DNA of 64,000 nucleotides from Atrina japonica (taxonomy: Eukaryota > Mollusca > Bivalvia > Pterioida > Pinnidae), in the NCBI GenBank assembly GCA_030159075.1, contig BROG01000997.1, positions 117,215-181,214 on the forward strand, read 5' to 3'. The notes below the pieces were generated by a model, which saw only the letters and a list, made by a program, of their open reading frames with translations, had not been told where the DNA came from and ran no database searches. Shown in pieces: positions 57,519-64,000 of the stretch (its first letter is position 1; each line of letters opens with the position of its first letter). The position numbers and the translations under genes are program-made.

Positions 57519-58214
57519 ATTAGAGCTTTAGAAATAGATGAGATACAAGTAGAATCAACAGCCTTAAGTCCAGAAAATACAGTAGGAGATGTAGATTCTT
57601 TTAAAGATATTGATGCGCCTTCAGAGTATAAAAGGAGTATTTTTAATTTGTTACAAGAAAACAAAGATATTTTTGCAAAAACCGATGCAGAGTTAGGTCA
57701 TACAAGTACAGTGAAAATGAAAATATATACAGGGGACCATCCACCAATCAGAAATAGGCCGTATAGAACACCCCTTAACAAACGACAAGTAATTGACAAG
57801 GCAGTAGATGAAATGTTAGATGCAGGTATTATAGGAAGGTCAAGGTCAACATGGGCTTTTCCATTAGTTGTAGTTGGTAAGAAAGACGGGTCTAAAAGAA
57901 TGTGTGTAGACTTTCGATCTCTGAATAAAATAGTGAAACCTATATCATTTCCCTTACCATTAATCGATGACATCTTGGCTAGGTTGGGAAAAGCCAAACA
58001 TTTCACTAGTTTAGATCTTAAAAGTGGGTATTGGCAAGTACAAATGGATGAAGATAGTAAAGAAAAAACAGCATTTACTTGTCACAAAGGGTTATTTCAG
58101 TTTAATGTAATGCCCTTTGGGTTAAGTAATGCTCCTGCTATCTTCCAAGAACTCATGAACATAGTATTACAAGAATGTGAGGACTTTGCCACTGCTTACT
58201 TAGACGACATCTAA
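57519..58214 (+). pseudogene. Reverse transcriptase, first part
   Basis: The frame includes IRNRPYRTPLNKRQVIDKAV, FPLVVVGKKDGSKRMCVDFR then SLNKIV, HFTSLDLKSGYWQVQMDE (motif A Asp), TAFTCHKGLFQFNVMPFGLS, and TAYLDDI (YLDD catalytic box). The stop right after YLDDI at 58212 comes from a missing base in CATCTAATATTTTC. The coding sense carries on in another frame. Confidence 0.93.
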
Positions 58215-58215
58215 T

Positions 58216-60121
58216 ATTTTCAAAAGACTCAGAAGAACATCTTAGGCACATACAAATAGTGTTTGATAAGATCAGACAGCATGGACTAAAAATGAAGTTA
58301 AAGAAATGTAGTTTCTTTAAGAAAGAAATAGAATATTTAGGCTTTATTGTTAGTGAACATGGAGTAAAACCTAATAAAAAGAAAGTCAAAGCCATAAGAA
58401 CATTACCTGTACCAAAGAATGTAAGAGAGGTTAGGGGATTCATTGGCATGTGTAGTTATTATAGGAGGTTCATACCAAATTTCTCAAGGATAGCAGAACC
58501 ATTGATTGAGTTGACTAAGAAATATGCTAGATTTAGATGGTCAAAAGAATGCCAGGTAGCGTTTGATTTTCTCAAAGACAGTTTAACCGTAGTACCTTTG
58601 TTAGCTTATCCTGATACAAACAAACCCTATGTGTTATACACAGACGCTAGTGATACTTGTGTAGGTGCTTGTCTTACACAGATTACAGATACTGGGGAAG
58701 AAAAACCTATCTATTATCTGTCTCACAAATTAAGCAAATCTCAGACAAAATGGTCAACAATAGAAAAAGAATGTTTTGGAATAGCATTTGCTCTTAAGAA
58801 ATTAGACTTATATTTACATGATGCTCAGTTTGTGGTACGTACAGATCACCGTCCCTTAAAGTATTTATTAGATTCACCTATGCAAAATAAGAAAATACAA
58901 CAATGGGCTCTCAGTATCGCAGGTTACAACTGTAAGATTGAGTATATAGAAGGTAGATTTAACTGTTGCGCTGACTTGTTGTCAAGAATACCAGACAGTC
59001 AAGAAACAATTGATAATTCTGAATCAGAGTCAGAGTCAGACACAGAAATAGAAATAGATGATAGATTTCTAGAAATAGGAGCACTAAATTCAAACAAATT
59101 CAGTCCTAAGAAATATGCTAGTTGTAAGATAGATCCACCTGATGACTTAGTCAAGCCGTTTATAGATCTACCAGGGGATATAGATATAAAGACAGAACAA
59201 GAAAATGATGAAAAAATAGCAAAACTTAAGATAAAATTGGACAATGGAGGGGCTACTAAAAGGGAACAAAACAGTTTAATAGTAATAGATGGTTTGTTAT
59301 ACTTTTTATCTCAACAAGATTCAGAAGATCCAAAACTTAGATTGTACATACCTGAAAATTTAGAAAACATTGTCATTAAACAACATCATGACTTTGCAGG
59401 ACATATGGCAGTAGATAAAACATATGATATCATTAGACCAAAATACTATTTTCCAAAAATGTATCAAAAATTGCACAAATATGTAGATCAATGTGTAACG
59501 TGTCAAACTAGAAGTCAAAAGAAAACATATCCACCTCTTAAGGAAACGGATATTCCACCTTATCCTTTCGCAAAAATTGGTCTAGATCTATCAGGACCAT
59601 ACCCCACCACCTTATCAGGTAACAGATATATTGTATCATTCATAGATCTATATTCTGGATGGCCAGAAGCTTTTAGTGTACCAAATAAATCAGCTGATAA
59701 TATAGTCCATCTTATATTAGAAGAAATATTTCCAAGATATGGTTGCCCACTTCAGATACTAACAGATAATGGGTCAGAAAATGTAAACAAAGCAGTACAA
59801 GAAACACTTAAAGAGTTAAATATAGACCATATCACAAAATCTTATTATAGTCCTCAAAGTAATGGCAAGGTAGAAAGATTTCATAGAACTTTACATGATG
59901 TAATGGCTAAGAAAATATCTGATGATGTCCAAACTTGGGACTTGTATTTAAATCAGACATTAGCAGCAATTAGATTTCATTCAAATGAATCGACTAAGTT
60001 TTCACCCTTTTACTTGCTATATAATAGGGATGTAGTATTACCATTAGATACAATACTCAAACCTAGACGAAAGTATAATGGGGAAGATCAATATAAAATA
60101 GCACTACAGCAGCAAACATAA
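58216..60121 (+). CDS. Reverse transcriptase thumb, RNase H and integrase
   Basis: The long frame continues from IFSKDSEEHLRHIQIVF. The connection region has YLGFIVSEHGVKPNKKKV and RGFIGMCSYYRRFIPNFS. RNase H has YVLYTDASDTCVGACL and TDHRPLKYL. Integrase follows, with an HHCC finger (HHDFAGHMAVDKTYDII to YVDQCVTCQTRSQ) and the DDE triad in IGLDLSGPYP, LTDNGSENV and SNGKVERFHR. The complex copies the RNA and inserts the DNA. It ends at a stop at 60119 after LQQQT; the integrase tail follows in another frame. Confidence 0.95.
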
Positions 60122-60707
60122 AGCTTTTACGTTAGTACACAAAAACTTAGAAGAAGCTAAGAAAAGACAAAAGAAATATGCGGATAGGGGTAGTCAAGAA
60201 ATTAATTTCAAGGTAGGAGATCCAGTGTATATTAAGAATAAAAGAAAAACCAGTAAATTAGATAATAAATGGACACCTTATTATAGAATTATTGAAGAGA
60301 AAGGACCTCTAAGTTTCATAGTGAAAAACCAGTTGACAGGAACGACAACTAAGACACATGCTCGACATCTTAGGTTAGCTAATTTAGATGATTGGGAGAT
60401 ACCCCAAGATAAACTAAACAAACCTTTAAGAAAATCAACATATGTAGTACCTCCAGATTCAGAATCTTCAGATGATGAAATTGATAAGAATAAAAGTCAA
60501 GATATTGTAAAAAGATCTAGGCAAATCCGAGATGACTCAGATAGTGAGGATGCTATTCCTTTATCAGAATTAAAAAGAATGTATAGAAATACAAAAATAG
60601 AAGATAAGGAAACACAAAAACAATATGATAATGATACAGAAAACAAAGAAATAAATAAGGATACAGAAGACACAGAAATAAATGAAATTAAAAGTCAAAA
60701 AAACTAG
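60117..60707 (+). pseudogene. Integrase C-terminus with GPY/F-like module and acidic tail
   Basis: Out of frame with the preceding segment by one base. It has EEAKKRQKKYADRGSQEINF, KVGDPVYIKNKRKT, WTPYYRIIEEKGPLSFIVKN and KTHARHLRLA, the usual C-terminal end of a Gypsy integrase. It is extended by about 100 residues that are rich in Asp, Glu and Lys (SESSDDEIDKNKSQD, DSDSEDAIPLSEL). No chromodomain was recognised. Confidence 0.85.
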
Positions 60708-61745
60708 TAGACGATATAGACCCTACTGTAAAAGGAATTTTAATTACTTTAAATTCGACTTTTGATAAAATGAATAAGAATAGCTTGGATATATTTGATA
60801 ACATGTGCAAGAATAACTTGATTATGTTTGATAATATGTGTAAGACAATGAAAAGTCTTAAGTTATAAAACAAATGATGTGATATAATTACTAAAATCCC
60901 TAAGACATTAAAACCGATAAAGGAAATTAACTTAGATAATTTGATAAATGAATTAGAGGAGATGCAATGGAACATACTTCTTGATACCCATAATGACAGT
61001 CTTAATGATTATAATGTTTAAGTGTAGGAACAGAATTAGAAATAAATGTAGGTATAGGTGTTTCGAACCTTGTGTCAAAAGGAAAAATAAAGATAATAAA
61101 TGGTCAAGTGATAGGGGAAAGGAGGAGTTGAGTCTTCTACGTCTTTCAATGGGCCAGAACCTTCAACCACACCAGAAACACAGTGAATCAGAACCAAACA
61201 GTCAGCCAATTACAAGCACAAGGACTACAGATAATGACATTCTTAGTTACATACAAGACCGTGTTAGTCAACGTATAAGAGACACAGCAGGCATACATAA
61301 TGAAAACCAGGACATACGAACTGAACAACAATCACACGTCTATCCAGACATAAAACTATGCAGAATGTACCTCAAGGACAAATATAACATGGACTTAATA
61401 ACTGAAAACAATCAGACCAATAACAGCAAAGATAATAGTCAAGATAACAGCGAAGAAAGCAGAGAAACAAAAATAATGAAAACAGATAAAAGGAACAAGT
61501 TTGAAAAACTGTACCCAGAATTGAAATCATGTGAAAACATTTAAAAACGTAACAATGAGGAAAATGACAATACAGAAAACAAATTGTACCAGAATCAAAA
61601 AGAGGAAACAGATGATGTAAATCAAGAAAAACTAGCCGACGGAAGATCGTCGATAGAAGATATCGAGATTGATGATACCAATTGGTTTCAATCGAGAAAC
61701 CCGATCAATAAGACTGTTGGAACTAGTTTTCATTATACCAAGTAA
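60708..61745 (+). pseudogene. Extra reading frame between integrase and 3' LTR, membrane-type
   Basis: Three or four linked frame segments lie here. 60711-60866 has a repeated FDNMCK phrase. 60890-61010 has KEINLDNLINELEEMQ. From about 60984 a hydrophobic IPIMTVLMIIMF is followed by a Cys/Arg-rich KCRNRIRNKCRYRCFEP, and a long hydrophilic frame runs to 61544. A last piece ends FHYTK at 61745. The pattern, a single membrane segment with a basic charged tail, could be an envelope-like third gene, but no fusion or surface domain was recognised. Function unknown. The breaks between segments are described and not repaired. Confidence 0.55.
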
Positions 61746-61875
61746 CTGAGAGAAAAGAAATTCGACTCACTGGAAAATGGAAATAATTAAAATTTTATAT
61801 TGCAATAATCACAGTGAAATGTGAATATACACAAATAAATATAATCCAGGAGGAGTCGGGAAGGTTTTTATTCAA

Positions 61876-62036
61876 AAGGAGGACATTTTCCTTGGAAACA
61901 GATTTTTGTGCACAGGACGGACTTTCCGTGAACATTTATTACAAGACGGAGGATTTTCCGTGAACAATTATTACAAGACGGAGGATTTTCCGTGGGCATT
62001 TAATTACAAGACGGAGGACTTTCCGTGAACATATAA
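61876..62036. repeat. ~33-bp tandem repeats near the 3' LTR
   Basis: About four to five copies of ACAAGACGGAGGATTTTCCG then TGAACATTTATT, with small differences, fall at roughly 33-bp spacing (61941, 61974, 62006). Confidence 0.88.
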
Positions 62037-62510
62037 TTCCAGTAATTTTGAAGATAAACTGTAAATAAACATTTCTCATAAACATTACCTTGACTAAATA
62101 TGTGAATCAGTGCATGAGGTTCACATGTATTATTATATGCATATATTTAGCTTTTGCTTTTACTTAGGACGATAATTAGTAATAAGAGAGGAATGAACTT
62201 TGAATAATGGATATGGACATTGTGAATCAACGTTAAATGATTGTTGAAATCATATTCAGAGGCATGAATTGTACATAAAAGAAATCGTTTAATATCTAAG
62301 TCAAGATATCCAGGTCATGATATATAATATAAAATTGATATAATATGAATTGATTATGTAAAAAAAATCCAGGTCAAATTGTATTTAGACAATCCAAGTC
62401 ACACCAATGGGGAATTTTATAAAACGTAAACGTTAATAGTTATAATTTAAAAAGTATTTATGTAAATGAAATTTTTACAATTAGTAAAAATTTCAGGGGA
62501 TAGGGACGTT
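62037..62510. other. 3' untranslated region and polypurine tract of the Gypsy element
   Basis: AT-rich with no open frame. The last bases before the LTR (AGGGGATAGGGACG, near 62495-62508) are purine-rich and probably prime plus-strand DNA synthesis. Confidence 0.6.
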
Positions 62511-63201
62511 TGTAACAATATGAGGTACGGGAGAAAATACTTTATACGAAATTATATAAATGATGATATTGGTGTGCCTTGGAATAATAAATGTTGTGTA
62601 CATACATGTAATTTGGAAATACGGGCAGCTAAAGTAATTGATTTTGTAATTCGGCTACATAAAAATGTTGATAGTTATTTAGGTATAATTATGAAAGTGA
62701 ATAATAGAAATTCCAAATTCCAAAATTGAAATCAGCTTTGATAATTAAATATACTGTTTCGGATAATCAACTTGTCAACATTTTCACAACTAAGAGCATC
62801 AATTGTAGCTGCGAAGTTATAAATGTCAACTTCTGTCATCATCATCCTTGGTAAACAATGGATTGCAATGTTAAATAATATAATGTATTAAAATTATACT
62901 AATTTTGGTGGAGTTAAAAGATTATTAAAGATTAGGTTTTGATCGATTTTGATAAGATAATTGCCAGTAATTCTATAATTGTATATTGCACAGATGTATA
63001 GAAACTTCTGGAACTTTGGTGTTTGCCTATAAAAGCATCAAGGTTTCAAAAGTAAATGAGACCGAAAAGTGACCAATTGGAAAGCAATATAGAGAACGCC
63101 ACTACTCTCTGTTACATTGTTACCAATGCTGCATCATCTCTAAACAAAACACTATACGATCATCGCTGTTATTGATATCTGTAATAAGGGAGAAGGTTAC
63201 A
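62511..63201 (+). repeat. 3' LTR of the right Gypsy element
   Basis: 691 bp. It matches the 5' LTR except for one extra A (CCAAATTCCAAAATTG), one A/G change (GATAAGATAATTG) and one T/C change (CTCTAAACAAAAC). Confidence 0.95.
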
Positions 63202-63478
63202 AAATGTATGATAGATAGAAAGAGAAAGAAGCAAAATTGTTCAGTTTGCAAAGATCAACAAAAAGTCAACATGGTCAAAATTGCCGGGTCTACACTGATC
63301 AGAATTATTTCCCCGTTTTAGTAGATTTGTCATGTTTTGAACAGGTTTGTCCCATTGTCTTGAAAAGTATAATACTGAGAGAAAGAAAGTGAAAGAAGTA
63401 AAAATATTCAGCACACACAAAGCTTTAAAACATTGAGACTGTCTGAGTCTGTCATAGATCCCTCTGGGATCTCTTGTT
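63202..63478 (+). repeat. Type A element, remainder with 3' hairpin
   Basis: AAATGTATGATAGATAG...GTGAAAGAAGTAAAAATATT continues the unit cut at 54066. It ends GTCTGTCATAGATCCCTCTG then GGATCTCTTGTT, a hairpin plus CTTGTT also found inverted at 4927. Confidence 0.75.
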
Positions 63479-63599
63479 AAAGTACATGACACCCCACTTC
63501 ATTATTTTCTTTTAACTCGACTTTGAATTTAAGACTAGCTCACTATGCTATAACATGTATATTAATGTTCAATCCTCTCTGTAACTTAGATAATGAGTG

Positions 63600-64000
63600 C
63601 TTGCTTCATATATAGTGAAAATATATTGGAATACATAAATATAAAAACAAGTGTACATATGTGTATATTGTAACATAAGAATATACGTTGATACATATGT
63701 GTATAACTGTACATATGTGCACATTTGTATACATATAGAAAAACGTGTATACATATGTGTATATGAATATGTGTCTACATATGTACAAACGTGTATTCAT
63801 ATGCGTCTACGTTTATACATATGTGTATAAACATGTGGATACATGCATATGTGTATGCATTTATATATACCGATATTGCTAAGAAAATGTGTATAAAATG
63901 TATATATTTATGTTTATAATGTGTATACAAAGTGTATACATGTCTAAACGTGAATACATGCGTGTATATATATGTGTATAAGATTATATATATATATATA
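63600..64000. repeat. CATATGTGTATA-type minisatellite
   Basis: ACATATGTGTATA variants recur with irregular 12-24-bp spacing up to the window edge, ending in (TA)n. Open frames over it (IYIYVYT-like) are by-products. Confidence 0.85.

Larger units (their letters stand above)
54067..63201 (+). mobile_element. Ty3/Gypsy LTR retrotransposon, full-length, frameshifted
   Basis: Two LTRs (54067-54756 and 62511-63201) bracket a complete gag-pro-RT-RNaseH-integrase region and a further open frame. The target duplication is AAAT (54063-54066 and 63202-63205). The host unit across the junctions reads CTTGAAAT|GTATGATAG, which matches other type A units. The LTRs differ by two substitutions and one single-base indel, so the insertion is recent. 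The coding region has about fifteen frame breaks. Confidence 0.97.

Overview
This window looks like eukaryotic nuclear DNA from a lophotrochozoan, most likely a bivalve mollusc. It is AT-rich, intron-bearing and full of mobile elements. The assignment rests on the style of the repeats (hairpin-ended elements with TTTTAGCTCACCTG starts, internal ~160-bp tandem cores, tRNA-derived SINEs, Ty3/Gypsy and non-LTR elements) and on the one recognised host gene. It is inference, not a database result.

Host genes. The only firm host gene is prefoldin subunit 2 (PFDN2) on the + strand. It has three coding exons: 20041-20168, 31325-31448 and 47957-48127. They give a 140-residue protein with clean GT/AG junctions. 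Its introns are 11.2 kb and 16.5 kb and consist mostly of transposons. One further 82-base exon candidate lies on the minus strand at 3983-4064; its gene was not recognised.

Left part (1-20 kb). The window opens inside an apparently intact Ty3/Gypsy element on the minus strand. It has an LTR at 1423-1627, a tRNA-Leu-type primer binding site at 1411-1422, and a Gag-protease frame running from 1279 off the left edge. Then come two hairpin-ended repeat elements (4927-6728 and 6913-8846), a long AT-rich stretch with little recognisable, a SINE-associated composite repeat, several foldback structures, and two MITEs lying end to end just upstream of PFDN2.

Middle part (20-48 kb, PFDN2 introns). 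Intron 1 holds foldbacks, an 88-bp CACTA-type MITE and hairpin-ended elements (23793-24447, 25537-27669). Intron 2 holds another hairpin-ended element (32587-34499), a 5'-truncated LINE with a 10-bp target duplication (34769-36637), a tRNA-derived SINE between long direct repeats (38111-39553), a higher-order tandem array (40750-42590), a second LINE with reverse transcriptase (about 44100-46505), and a perfect 26-bp-arm hairpin just before exon 3.

Right part (48-64 kb). This region has a second SINE carrying a tiny palindromic insertion, and a nest of hairpin-ended elements (51105-54066). In this nest one element sits cleanly inside another without a target duplication. A nearly complete Ty3/Gypsy element follows (54067-63201). 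Its 690-bp LTRs are about 99.6% identical and it has a 4-bp AAAT target duplication. Its coding region carries many single-base frameshifts but no clear nonsense substitution, and an extra membrane-type reading frame lies between integrase and the 3' LTR. The window ends in a TA/CATATG-rich minisatellite.

The most interesting theme is the group of hairpin-ended elements. They share the same 5' and 3' termini but carry different internal satellites, and they resemble non-autonomous Helitron/Helentron-type elements.
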